Assembly (NCBI RefSeq): GCF_932526225.1
Contig: NC_064038.1
Location: 2,792,001 to 2,856,000 of the forward strand
Source of the DNA: Nematostella vectensis
Lineage: Eukaryota > Cnidaria > Anthozoa > Actiniaria > Edwardsiidae
DNA: 64,000 bases
Direction of reading: 5' to 3'
Shown: piece by piece, positions 33,568 through 46,124 of the stretch
Layout: every line of letters begins with the position of its first letter
How positions within the stretch are numbered: position 1 is the first letter of the stretch
Notes under the pieces: model-generated
Told to the model about the DNA's origin: nothing
The model's database searches: none
The model's input: only the letters and a program-made list of their open reading frames with translations
Made by a program: the position numbers and the translations under genes

Positions 33568-34710
33568 TCATAATAACATTAAATCCCCAGCATATTGCGC
33601 TGAGACGAATTTGGAAAAACGGTCCGTGCGACCCGGAACCACACTATGTGAGCGCTTAGATCTTAGGGAGTATGGCGAGTTGGAGGATATAAGTCTGCTT
33701 GACACTAGGGGGTATAAGACGCTCCCCTGTTTGATATTGCTTATGAATTTTCTGCACACATTGTGACGCCGCGCCTCTAAAGAAGACAAGCATGCGCGTT
33801 CGAGGGCGTCCTCGTAGCTAAGGCCACTACCGAAAATTATTCCTAGAGATCTTTTTTGAATTCTTTCTAAGGCAGCACATAGGTATTGCGGAAGGTTGGA
33901 AAAGACAACGCAGGCATACTCTAAGATGGACCTTATAAGAGAACAGTACACAGACACTAAATCCCTTTCTGAGACACCACATGATTTTAGTTTTCTGAGT
34001 GCATAGAGACGACGGTTTGACTTTTTGATCACATAGTCACAGTGCGATGACCAACTAAGGTCCGAAGAGATATACACACCGAGAAGCTTGAAACTGGTGA
34101 CTGACTCAATAACGGAACCGCCGACCGCTATTGGTTGGCACTGAGAACTATTGTACTGTAAAAAATCAACCCGCATCTCCTTGCACTTACTAGGATTTAA
34201 CAGCATGTTATTATTTTGTGCGAAATTGTTGACATTATTTACCATATGTCTCATGACAGATGGAGCGTTGCGAGGAATTATTTCTAGAATAGATAAGTCA
34301 TCAACGTATTTCACCCTAGGACCCCAGGCGCGCACTAGATCATCTACCATAACTGCAAATAAAATGGGGCTCAATTTGGTTCCCTGAGGAATTCCACCAT
34401 TTGGGGATTTACAAGCTGATGACGAGTTAGCAATTTGGACACTCTGTGACCTGCCTTGAAGAAAAGCGGCAACCCACCTGACTAAGGAGGGGTGTAACCC
34501 ATAGCTAGAAAGCTTACTTAGCAAGATACGATGATCAATAATATCAAAGCCCTTTTTGAAGTCTGCAAAAAAGAATCTTAGCGAACAGTTGCCATTATCC
34601 AGCGCTTCTAATGCGAGATGTAATAAATAGACTAACGCTTGAGAAGTTGATCTACCTGCAAGGGCGAACTGTTTGGGGTCAAGTTTACTAGTTAATGTTA
34701 AAAAGTTAAA
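33568..34710 (-). CDS. Reverse transcriptase, C-terminal fragment (non-LTR retrotransposon)
   Basis: The frame is open from the truncation point at 34710 to a TGA stop at 33568, giving 380 residues with no frameshift or internal stop. There is no authentic start; the coding sequence enters from the lost 5' part, so a start chosen inside it (for example the TTG at 34524) would be artificial. Visible reverse-transcriptase blocks are ADFKKGFD (residues 49-56, with the first catalytic Asp at 50), GGIPQGTKLSP (105-115), YVDD (135-138, the catalytic Asp pair) and FKLLGV (207-212, start of the thumb-like part). YVDD replaces the more usual YADD/FADD of this group. The N-terminal endonuclease and the first reverse-transcriptase block are missing; full-length relatives are usually about 900-1000 residues. 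In a complete element the protein copies element RNA at a nicked genomic target. Confidence 0.93.
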   Translation of the reverse strand, partial: FNFLTLTSKLDPKQFALAGRSTSQALVYLLHLALEALDNGNCSLRFFFADFKKGFDIIDHRILLSKLSSYGLHPSLVRWVAAFLQGRSQSVQIANSSSACKSPNGGIPQGTKLSPILFAVMVDDLVRAWGPRVKYVDDLSILEIIPRNAPSVMRHMVNNVNNFAQNNNMLLNPSKCKEMRVDFLQYNSSQCQPIAVGGSVIESVTSFKLLGVYISSDLSWSSHCDYVIKKSNRRLYALRKLKSCGVSERDLVSVYCSLIRSILEYACVVFSNLPQYLCAALERIQKRSLGIIFGSGLSYEDALERACLSSLEARRHNVCRKFISNIKQGSVLYPLVSSRLISSNSPYSLRSKRSHSVVPGRTDRFSKFVSAQYAGDLMLL

Positions 34711-34716
34711 AGCTTG
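34711..34716 (+). repeat. Target-site duplication, right copy (AGCTTG)
   Basis: Second copy of the 6-bp target, followed by CTAGATTTACTG as in uninterrupted units. Cutting out 1257 bp restores the standard unit sequence exactly. Confidence 0.88.
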
Positions 34717-37135
34717 CTAGATTTACTGATGTCAACATTAGAAGGGGGAGGGACACTCTTTTCATACAGTACAATATTGCAGTTGTTACCTATTATTGAA
34801 TAAGTGGGTAACATGTCTTTGTTTATCAAACAAGGTCTATTTCTGAGACAAGCAAATTCAAGGGAGAGCTGTTGAAATAACAGGGGAATGTTGAAGGAAA
34901 AACAATTATCTGATTAAAAAACTACTGTAGATTCCTTTGCACGTAGATAATAACAAACATAATTTTGATTGTTATTTAGGAGGAACGAGACGAGTTCTAC
35001 AACATACTATGAAAAGTATGTATTACTCATCTAAATTATACAAGTAAAAAATTCTATTTAAAAAAATACTGTAAGTAATTAGGTAAATCCTAAAACATGT
35101 ATAACATGTACAACACACTAAAAACTCCATGGATATTGACTGTTTTCTACTCACATGTTTTTACAGTATATACAATTTCATTCTGGTACATCTTGTGGTC
35201 ACTGTGCCATCTTCAGGGCTACACCCAAAGCACCTGTGCACCCCATCCACCTAAGGGTGTCGGCTGCACAGGTGTTCCTGATGAAGGAGGGTAAGGAGGG
35301 CAGGAAAAGGTTCTGCGACACCTTGCTTTTATGGACCCCTATGATTCCGAGTTGAGTGTGGCCCCTGTAGATGTTGACAGGTCAATCTCACAGCCACATG
35401 AAAGAAATGCCTAATATCTTATGCTTTACAGTGAGTGTTTTGCAGTCAAGTTGGTTTCTGTAAGTGGGTAAAAATTATTATAAATAATTGTAATCATGAC
35501 TATGGTCACACTGTACATATAGAACTGTAAATGAATAGAAAAAAAGTATATATTTCCAGTCAAACTACAGAATTGCATGATAACCTTGAAAGTATTGAAT
35601 AAAAGACTGCAAAACCAACATCTTTTGTACTAGTTGCTTAGTTGGTTGAATTGACCACGGGCAATTTTAAGCTGAATTCCTCCTTCCCCCACTCCCCCAC
35701 CCCAGAAAAAAAAAATAATAAAAGAAAACTAAAACTAAAACAAAACCAACAGAGATCCCCTCCAGCTATTTTCTCTTATTTTTTTTACAGCTATTTAAAG
35801 GGGCAGTGCCATGGTAAGTGCTTTCAATAGCTCTCTGAACCTGACACAATGAAATTTAGTAAACTCTAATACTGACTTATGAGCTTTTGGTACATGTGGG
35901 GGACTTAAATTCAAAGAAAATGACCACAAACTGTCAATAAACATAGTTTCTATAAAATATTGCTTTCAATAAAATATTGCATATTATTTTAACAAGGTAT
36001 TGACAGCTTTTAAAAAGGTCAACTATTTGTAGGCGATTAAAAGCCTACAATAAACACTGACATGCGCAGTACCATGACGCTGTCCCTTTAAGTCTTTCAT
36101 TGCCATAACGCCCTGAGACGCCTGTAAAATATAGGCCCAACTCCAAAACGTCAAAAATGCAAACTAAACATCACCAGACCCGGATACTCATAGATTCATC
36201 CAAGGCATAGACGACCTGCAAAAGCGCATCTAAGCAATGTAATAGAATTGACTCTTTTGTCAAAATATCAACCTTAATTGCTGACCAATTCGTAATAAAA
36301 TGCTTAAACTTAGAAACATTTCTTACCAAAAAAGACACAAAATTCCGAACTACAAATAGAGACAAGCAAACACAGATCAAGTCACCAATAGATACCTTTA
36401 TTGCGCTCCGTCAGGTCCCATTTTACAGCAATCAGTCACAGTAATCAATGCTAGAACCTCCATTAGAAGCGAGTCACCATTGTTAGCCTATTTTGCATGC
36501 CTGCACTGCATCATGGGAGTCTTGGAAACACCTTGACAGACAGGCGGGCAATCTCCTCCAACAGAATCATAACAGTTTTTTTTATAAGTCTCTTTGCCCC
36601 GAAGCCAAACAAAACATTTCCAGGTCCAAGAAACCCAGAATAAGCCTGAAAACAATTTTCAGTCAACGGTAGCTTAGCTTAACTGGTAGTGTTGGACTTG
36701 AAATGGGGGGAGAGGTTTCTGTTTTCAGTCTGTTTTTCTTACAATGTTGCTCAAAAGTAACCAGGAGTGAAAGGGTTGAAGTGAAATACAGCTATACTTA
36801 GTCAGGGTAGACAGTATTGCGGATTTTTTCGATATTCTATGCGATTTTACAAACCTCTCCCCCTTACGTCTTTCATTGCATTTTAAATTTTTTTAATGAA
36901 TATTTTGGCCGGTGAATAGCTTAATAAGCTCTACAAAGAAAAATAGAATCGCTAAAATTGCACTTTTTTTATTTCTATTTATTTTTGTTTTTTGCATGAT
37001 ATTAAAAAAAAAAATTCCTAAAAAAAAACGTTTTTCTTTCTTCGCTTGTTTGATGTCCTGTACACGATAAAAGACAATGCGCCCGTGCGTTACGATGCCA
37101 CGCGCCGACATAGCGAGCCACCAAGGGACTCAAGA

Positions 37136-40133
37136 CGCCCAAATAGACCTGTATTTTTTTTCACCCTCTATCTCAGCGAGCTGTGCGTGGCGTAACCGTA
37201 TTACAGGCCTGGGATCCTGGTTATTGTCCTCCCCATTAATGCGCGGGTTGGAATACCTTGCAAGAGTGTTGTAAAGCATATTCGCCGGAAATATCGGTGC
37301 TTGGGGCCTTCGGGTTCTTTACAGCCTTCCGTAAAAGCCTTGTGCTGCCATACCGATTGGGTAATCCGTATGTATGATTTCCGTTTTGTTTTTCAGGTCG
37401 GGTTCGATCCCATGCCAATGGCATTTTTTTCTTTTTTTTTCTATTAATTTTTTTTTCGTAGAGCTTAACCCCTCTCACTCCTGCGTAGTTTTCGGAAAAA
37501 TAAGAAGAAAAAAAAACAAGAAAAAAAAAAACAAAAAAAACAGACCATCCAAACAACCGTCTGACTTTGGGGGGAGGAGTGTTGACTGGCCCTCCCCCTC
37601 GTGAATTTTTCTCCGGATCTCCGGATCAATTCCGTAATGGCATCCATCGGAGTATGGAAATGGACCTGGAGGATACAAGCCTGGTATACATCATACATCT
37701 AGCAAAATGAGCTTGCTAGATTTACTGATGTCAACATTAGAAGGGGGAGGGACACTCTTTTCATACAGTACAATATTGCAGTTGTTACCTATTATTGAAT
37801 AAGTGGGTAACATGTCTTTGTTTATCAAACAAGGTCTACTTCTGAGACAAGCAAATTCAAGGGAGAGCTGTTGAAATAACAGGGGAATGTTGAAGGAAAA
37901 ACAATTATCTGATTAAAAAGCTACTGTAGATTCCTTTGCACGAAGATAATAACAAACATAATTTTGATTGTTATTTAGGAGGAACGAGACGAGTTCTACA
38001 ACATACTATGAAAAGTATGTATTACTCATCTAAATTATACAAGTAAACAATTCTATTTAAAAAAAAATACTGTAAGTAATTAGGTAAATCCTAAAACATG
38101 TATAACATGTACAACACACTAAAAACTCCATGGCTATTGACTGTTTTCTACTCACATGTTTTTACAGTATATACAATTTCATTCTGGTACATCTTGTGGT
38201 CACTGTGCCATCTTCAGGGCTACACCCAAAGCACCTGTGCACCCCATCCACCTAAGGGTGTCGGCTGCACAGGTGTTCCTGATGAAGGAGGGTAAGGAGG
38301 GCAGGAAAAGGTTCTGCGACACCTTGCTTTTATGGACCCCTATGATTCCGAGTTGAGTGTGGCCCCTGTAGATGTTGACAGGTCAACCTCACAGCCACAT
38401 GAAAGAAATGCCTAATATCTTATGCTTTGCAGTGAGTGTTTTGCAGTCAAGTTGGTTTCTGTTAGTGGGTAAAAATTATTATAAATAATTGTAATCATGA
38501 CTATGGTCACACTGTACATATAGAACTGTAAATGAATAGAAAAAAAGTATATATTTCCAGTCAAACTACAGAATTGCATGATAACCTTGGAAGTATTGAA
38601 TAAAAGACTGCAAAACCAACATCTTTTGTACTAGTTGCTTAGTTGGTTGAATTGACCACGGGCAATTTTAAGCTGAATTCCTCCTTCCCCCACTCCCCCA
38701 CCCCAGAAAAAAAATAATAAAAGAAAACTAAAACTAAAACAAAACCAACAGAGACCCCCTCCAGCTATTGTCTCTTATTTTTTTTACAGCTATTTAAAGG
38801 GGCAGTGCCATGGTAAGTGCTTTCAATAGCTCTCTGAACCTGACACAATGAAATTTAGTAAACTCTAATACTGACTTATGAGCTTTTGGTACATGTGGGG
38901 GACTTAAATTCAAAGAAAATGACCACAAACTGTCAATAAACATAGTTTCTATAAAATATTGCTTTCAATAAAATATTGCATATTATTTTAACAAGGTATT
39001 GACAGCTTTTAAAAAGGTCAACTATTTGTAGGCGATTAAAAGCCTACAATAAACACTGACATGCGCAGTACCATGACGCTGTCCCTTTAAGTCTTTCATT
39101 GCCATAACGCCCTGAGACGCCTGTAAAATATAGGCCCAACTCCAAAACGTCAAAAATGCAAACTAAACATCACCAGACCCCGATACTCATAGATTCATCC
39201 AAGGCATAGACGACCTGCAAAAGCGCATCTAAGCAATGTAATAGAATTGACTCTTTTGTCAAAATATCAACCTTAATTGCTGACCAATTCGTAATAAAAT
39301 GCTTAAACTTAGAAACATTTCTTACCAAAAAAGACACAAAATTCCGAACTACAAATAGAGACAAGCAAACACAGATCAAGTCACCAATAGATACCTTTAT
39401 TGCGCTCCGTCAGGTCCCATTTTACAGCAATCAGTCACAATAATCAATGCTAGAACCTCCATTAGAAGCGAGTCACCATTGTTAGCCTATTTTGCATGCC
39501 TGCACTGCATCATGGGAGTCTTGGAAACACCTTGACAGACAGGCGGGCAATCTCCTCCAACAGAATCATAACAGTTTTTTTTATAAGTCTCTTTGCCCCG
39601 AAGCCAAACAAAACATTTCCAGGTCCAAGAAACCCAGAATAAGCCTGAAAACAATTTTCAGTCAACGGTAGCTTAGCTTAACTGGTAGTGTTGGACTTGA
39701 AATGGGGGGAGAGGTTTCTGTTTTCAGTCTGTTTTTCTTACAATGTTGCTCAAAAGTAACCAGGAGTGAAAGGGTTGAAGTGAAATACAGCTATACTTAG
39801 TCAGGGTAGAAAGTATTGCGGATTTTTTCGATATTCTATGCGATTTTACAAACCTCTCCCCCTTACGTCTTTCATTGCATTTTATATTTTTTAATGAATA
39901 TTTTGGCCGGTGAATAGCTTAATAAGCTCTACAAAGAAAAATAGAATCGCTAAAATTGCACTTTTTTTTATTTCTATTTATTTTTGCTTTTTGCATGATA
40001 TTAAAAAAACGGTTCCTAAAAAAAAAAGTTTTTCTTTCTTCGCTTGTTTGATGTCCTGTACACGATAAAAGACAATGCGCCCGTGCGTTACGATGCCACG
40101 CGCCGACATAGCGAGCCCCCAAGGGACTCAAGA
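37136..40133 (+). repeat. Array unit 13
   Basis: Length 2998 bp. MITE at 38794-39090. Introduces changes carried on by units 14 and 15: CCTTGGAAG near 38585 and AGACCCCGATAC near 39176. GTAGAAAGTATTG near 39806 is shared with unit 14 only. Private: GTCTACTTCTGAG near 37835. Interrupted G run and ATTTTGGCC as in units 11-15. Confidence 0.95.
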
Positions 40134-43129
40134 CGCCCAAATAGACCTGTATTTTTTTCACCCTCTATCTCAGCGAGCTGTGCGTGGCGTAACCGTATTA
40201 CAGGCCTGGGATCCTGGTTATTGTCCTCCCCATTAATGCGCGGGTTGGAATACCTTGAAAGAGTGTTGTACAGCATATTCGCCGGAAATATCGGTGCTTG
40301 GGGCCTTCGGGTTCTTTACAGCCTTCCGTAAAAGCCTTGTGCTGCCATACCGATTGGGTAATCCATATGTATGGTTTCCGTTTTGTTTTTCAGGTCGGGT
40401 TCGATCCCATGCCAACGGCATTTTTTTCTTTTTTTTTCTATTAATTTTTTTTTCGTAGAGCTTAACCCCTCTCACTCCTGCGTAGTTTTCGGAAAAATAA
40501 GAAGAAAAAAAAAAAAAGAAAAAAAAAACAAAAAAAACAGACCATCCAAACAACCGTCTGACTTTGGGGGGAGGAGTGTTGACTGGCCCTCCCCCTCGTG
40601 AATTTTTCTCCGGGTCTCAGGATCAATTCCGTAATGGCATCCATCGGAGTATGGAAATGGACCTGGAGGATACAAGCCTGGTATACATCATACATCTAGT
40701 AAAATGAGCTTGCTAGATTTACTGATGTCAACATTAGAAGGGGGAGGGACACTCTTTTCATACAGTACAATATTGCAGTTGTTACCTATTATTGAATAAG
40801 TGGGTAACATGTCTTTGTTTATTAAACAAGGTCTATTTCTGAGACAAGCAAATTCAAGGGAGAGCTGTTGAAATAACAGGGGAATGTTGAAGGAAAAACA
40901 ATTATCTGATTAAAAAGCTACTGTAGATTCCTTTGCACGAAGATAATAACAAACATAATTTTGATTGTTATTTAGGAGGAACGAGACGAGTTCTACAACA
41001 TACTATGAAAAGTATGTATTACTCATCTAAATTATACAAGTAAACAATTCTATTTAAAAAAAATACTGTAAGTAATTAGGTAAATCCTAAAACATGTATA
41101 ACATGTACAACACACTAAAAACTCCATGGCTATTGACTGTTTTCTACTCACATGTTTTTACAGTATATACAATTTCATTCTGGTACATCTTGTGGTCACT
41201 GTGCCATCTTCAGGGCTACACCCAAAGCACCTGTGCACCCCATCCACCTAAGGGTGTCGGCTGCACAGGTGTTCCTGATGAAGGAGGGTAAGGAGGGCAG
41301 GAAAAGGTTCTGCGACACCTTGCTTTTATGGACCCCTATGATTCCGAGTTGAGTGTGGCCCCTGTAGATGTTGACAGGTCAACCTCACAGCCACATGAAA
41401 GAAATGCCTAATATCTTATGCTTTGCAGTGAGTGTTTTGCAGTCAAGTTGGTTTCTGTTAGTGGGTAAAAATTATTATAAATAATTGTAATCATGACTAT
41501 GGTCACACTGTACATATAGAACTGTAAATGAATAGAAAAAAAGTATATATTTCCAGTCAAACTACAGAATTGCATGATAACCTTGGAAGTATTGAATAAA
41601 AGACTGCAAAACCAACATCTTTTGTACTAGTTGCTTAGTTGGTTGAATTGACCACGGGCAATTTTAAGCTGAATTCCTCCTTCCCCCACTCCCCCACCCC
41701 AGAAAAAAAATAATAAAAGAAAACTAAAACTAAAACAAAACCAACAGAGACCCCCTCCAGCTATTGTCTCTTATTTTTTTTACAGCTATTTAAAGGGGCA
41801 GTGCCATGGTAAGTGCTTTCAATAGCTCTCTGAACCTGACACAATGAAATTTAGTAAACTCTAATACTGACTTATGAGCTTTTGGTACATGTGGGGGACT
41901 TAAATTCAAAGAAAATGACCACAAACTGTCAATAAACATAGTTTCTATAAAATATTGCTTTCAATAAAATATTGCATATTATTTTAACAAGGTATTGACA
42001 GCTTTTAAAAAGGTCAACTATTTGTAGGCGATTAAAAGCCTACAATAAACACTGACATGCGCAGTACCATGACGCTGTCCCTTTAAGTCTTTCATTGCCA
42101 TAACGCCCTGAGACGCCTGTAAAATATAGGCCCAACTCCAAAACGTCAAAAATGCAAACTAAACATCACCAGACCCCGATACTCATAGATTCATCCAAGG
42201 CATAGACGACCTGCAAAAGCGCATCTAAGCAATGTAATAGAATTGACTCTTTTGTCAAAATATCAACCTTAATTGCTGACCAATTCGTAATAAAATGCTT
42301 AAACTTAGAAACATTTCTTACCAAAAAAGACACAAAATTCCGAACTACAAATAGAGACAAGCAAACACAGATCAAGTCACCAATAGATACCTTTATTGCG
42401 CTCCGTCAGGTCCCATTTTACAGCAATCAGTCACAATAATCAATGCTAGAACCTCCATTAGAAGCGAGTCACCATTGTTAGCCTATTTTGCATGCCTGCA
42501 CTGCATCATGGGAGTCTTGGAAACACCTTGACAGACAGGCGGGCAATCTCCTCCAACAGAATCATAACAGTTTTTTTTATAAGTCTCTTTGCCCCGAAGC
42601 CAAACAAAACATTTCCAGGTCCAAGAAACCCAGAATAAGCCTGAAAACAATTTTCAGTCAACGGTAGCTTAGCTTAACTGGTAGTGTTGGACTTGAAATG
42701 GGGGGAGAGGTTTCTGTTTTCAGTCTGTTTTTCTTACAATGTTGCTCAAAAGTAACCAGGAGTGAAAGGGTTGAAGTGAAATACAGCTATACTTAGTCAG
42801 GGTAGAAAGTATTGCGGATTTTTTCGATATTCTATGCGATTTTACAAACCTCTCCCCCTTACGTCTTTCATTGCATTTTATATTTTTTAATGAATATTTT
42901 GGCCGGTGAATAGCTTAATAAGCTCTACAAAGAAAAATAGAATCGCTAAAATTGCACTTTTTTTTATTTCTATTTATTTTTGCTTTTTGCATGATATTAA
43001 AAAAACGGTTCCTAAAAAAAAAAGTTTTTCTTTCTTCGCTTGTTTGATGTCCTGTACACGATAAAAGACAATGCGCCCGTGCGTTACGATGCCACGCGCC
43101 GACATAGCGAGCCCCCAAGGGACTCAAGA
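40134..43129 (+). repeat. Array unit 14 (near-twin of unit 15)
   Basis: Length 2996 bp. MITE at 41790-42086. Carries a cluster of changes found only here and in unit 15: CTTGAAAGAGTG (40256), ATCCATATG (40362), CCAACGGCA (40412), CCGGGTCTCAGG (40611), CTAGTAAAATG (40696) and TTTATTAAAC (40818). The A-rich tract near 40500-40540 differs from unit 15 in composition, so the twins have already drifted at homopolymers. Confidence 0.95.
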
Positions 43130-46124
43130 CGCCCAAATAGACCTGTATTTTTTTCACCCTCTATCTCAGCGAGCTGTGCGTGGCGTAACCGTATTACAGG
43201 CCTGGGATCCTGGTTATTGTCCTCCCCATTAATGCGCGGGTTGGAATACCTTGAAAGAGTGTTGTACAGCATATTCGCCGGAAATATCGGTGCTTGGGGC
43301 CTTCGGGTTCTTTACAGCCTTCCGTAAAAGCCTTGTGCTGCCATACCGATTGGGTAATCCATATGTATGGTTTCCGTTTTGTTTTTCAGGTCGGGTTCGA
43401 TCCCATGCCAACGGCATTTTTTTCTTTTTTTTTCTATTAATTTTTTTTTCGTAGAGCTTAACCCCTCTCACTCCTGCGTAGTTTTCGGAAAAATAAGAAG
43501 AAAAAAAAAACAAGAAAAAAAAACAAAAAAAAAAGACCATCCAAACAACCGTCTGACTTTGGGGGGAGGAGTGTTGACTGGCCCTCCCCCTCGTGAATTT
43601 TTCTCCGGGTCTCAGGATCAATTCCGTAATGGCATCCATCGGAGTATGGAAATGGACCTGGAGGATACAAGCCTGGTATACATCATACATCTAGTAAAAT
43701 GAGCTTGCTAGATTTACTGATGTCAACATTAGAAGGGGGAGGGACACTCTTTTCATACAGTACAATATTGCAGTTGTTACCTATTATTGAATAAGTGGGT
43801 AACATGTCTTTGTTTATTAAACAAGGTCTATTTCTGAGACAAGCAAATTCAAGGGAGAGCTGTTGAAATAACAGGGGAATGTTGAAGGAAAAACAATTAT
43901 CTGATTAAAAAGCTACTGTAGATTCCTTTGCACGAAGATAATAACAAACATAATTTTGATTGTTATTTAGGAGGAACGAGACGAGTTCTACAACATACTA
44001 TGAAAAGTATGTATTACTCATCTAAATTATACAAGTAAACAATTCTATTTAAAAAAAATACTGTAAGTAATTAGGTAAATCCTAAAACATGTATAACATG
44101 TACAACACACTAAAAACTCCATGGCTATTGACTGTTTTCTACTCACATGTTTTTACAGTATATACAATTTCATTCTGGTACATCTTGTGGTCACTGTGCC
44201 ATCTTCAGGGCTACACCCAAAGCACCTGTGCACCCCATCCACCTAAGGGTGTCGGCTGCACAGGTGTTCCTGATGAAGGAGGGTAAGGAGGGCAGGAAAA
44301 GGTTCTGCGACACCTTGCTTTTATGGACCCCTATGATTCCGAGTTGAGTGTGGCCCCTGTAGATGTTGACAGGTCAACCTCACAGCCACATGAAAGAAAT
44401 GCCTAATATCTTATGCTTTGCAGTGAGTGTTTTGCAGTCAAGTTGGTTTCTGTTAGTGGGTAAAAATTATTATAAATAATTGTAATCATGACTATGGTCA
44501 CACTGTACATATAGAACTGTAAATGAATAGAAAAAAAGTATATATTTCCAGTCAAACTACAGAATTGCATGATAACCTTGGAAGTATTGAATAAAAGACT
44601 GCAAAACCAACATCTTTTGTACTAGTTGCTTAGTTGGTTGAATTGACCACGGGCAATTTTAAGCTGAATTCCTCCTTCCCCCACTCCCCCACCCCAGAAA
44701 AAAAATAATAAAAGAAAACTAAAACTAAAACAAAACCAACAGAGACCCCCTCCAGCTATTGTCTCTTATTTTTTTTACAGCTATTTAAAGGGGCAGTGCC
44801 ATGGTAAGTGCTTTCAATAGCTCTCTGAACCTGACACAATGAAATTTAGTAAACTCTAATACTGACTTATGAGCTTTTGGTACATGTGGGGGACTTAAAT
44901 TCAAAGAAAATGACCACAAACTGTCAATAAACATAGTTTCTATAAAATATTGCTTTCAATAAAATATTGCATATTATTTGAACAAGGTATTGACAGCTTT
45001 TAAAAAGGTCAATTATTTGTAGGCGATTAAAAGCCTACAATAAACACTGACATGCGCAGTACCATGACGCTGTCCCTTTAAGTCTTTCATTGCCATAACG
45101 CCCTGAGACGCCTGTAAAATATAGGCCCAACTCCAAAACGTCAAAAATGCAAACTAAACATCACCAGACCCCGATACTCATAGATTCATCCAAGGCATAG
45201 ACGACCTGCAAAAGCGCATCTAAGCAATGTAATAGAATTGACTCTTTTGTCAAAATATCAACCTTAATTGCTGACCAATTCGTAATAAAATGCTTAAACT
45301 TAGAAACATTTCTTACCAAAAAAGACACAAAATTCCGAACTACAAATAGAGACAAGCAAACACAGATCAAGTCACCAATAGATACCTTTATTGCGCTCCG
45401 TCAGGTCTTATTTTACAGCAATCAGTCACAATAATCAATGCTAGAACCTCCATTAGAAGCGAGTCACCATTGTTAGCCTATTTTGCATGCCTGCACTGCA
45501 TCATGGGAGTCTTGGAAACACCTTGACAGACAGGCGGGCAATCTCCTCCAACAGAATCATAACAGTTTTTTTTATAAGTCTCTTTGCCCCGAAGCCAAAC
45601 AAAACATTTCCAGGTCCAAGAAACCCAGAATAAGCCTGAAAACAATTTTCAGTCAACGGTAGCTTAGCTTAACTGGTAGTGTTGGACTTGAAATGGGGGG
45701 AGAGGTTTCTGTTTTCAGTCTGTTTTTCTTACAATGTTGCTCAAAAGTAACCAGGAGTGAAAGGGTTAAAGTGAAATACAGCTATACTTAGTCAGGGTAG
45801 ACAGTATTGCGGATTTTTTCGATATTCTATGCGATTTTACAAACCTCTCCCCCTTACGTCTTTCATTGCATTTTATATTTTTTTAATGAATATTTTGGCC
45901 GGTGAATAGCTTAATAAGCTCTACAAAGAAAAATAGAATCGCTAAAATTGCACTTTTTTTATTTCTATTTATTTTTGCTTTTTGCATGATATTAAAAAAA
46001 CGGTTCCTAAAAAAAAAAGTTTTTCTTTCTTCGCTTGTTTGATGTCCTGTACACGATAAAAGACAATGCGCCCGTGCGTTACGATGCCACGCGCCGACAT
46101 AGCGAGCCCCCAAGGGACTCAAGA
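43130..46124 (+). repeat. Array unit 15 (near-twin of unit 14)
   Basis: Length 2995 bp. MITE at 44785-45081. Shares the private cluster of unit 14 through the first two thirds. Its own changes appear inside and after the MITE: TATTTGAACAAGG near 44977, GTCAATTATTTG near 45009, GGTCTTATTTT near 45405 and GGGTTAAAGTG near 45764. Last unit with the interrupted G run and ATTTTGGCC. Confidence 0.95.

Larger units (their letters stand above)
33460..34710 (-). mobile_element. 5'-truncated non-LTR (LINE) retrotransposon, CR1/L2-like
   Basis: A 1251-bp insertion found in only one of 21 units. On the minus strand it consists of the 3' part of a reverse-transcriptase frame, about 90 bp of 3' untranslated sequence and an (ATT)6 tail. 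AGCTTG flanks it on both sides, present once in the other units, which marks a target-site duplication. Loss of the 5' half, including any endonuclease, is typical of incomplete target-primed reverse transcription. The reverse-transcriptase sequence suggests the Jockey superfamily, CR1/L2 group; the exact clade is my inference. The element is immobile on its own but looks young because its frame is unbroken. Confidence 0.95.
32876..37135 (+). repeat. Array unit 12, interrupted by a retrotransposon
   Basis: Length 4260 bp: a normal unit of 3003 bp plus 1257 bp (a 1251-bp element and a 6-bp target duplication) at 33460-34716. MITE at 35795-36091. Private changes: one T lost near 33041 (GTGCTGGGGCC), CGTAGAATCC near 33069, CACGTAGATAAT near 34941, CATGGATATTG near 35128 and GAGCCACCAAGG near 37116. 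An enlarged A run (AAAAATTCC, no CGG) near 37005 matches the end of unit 11 near 32745. Confidence 0.96.

Noticed and set aside
34151-34387. 78-codon plus-strand frame inside the retrotransposon
   Set aside because: It is the antisense shadow of the reverse-transcriptase frame.
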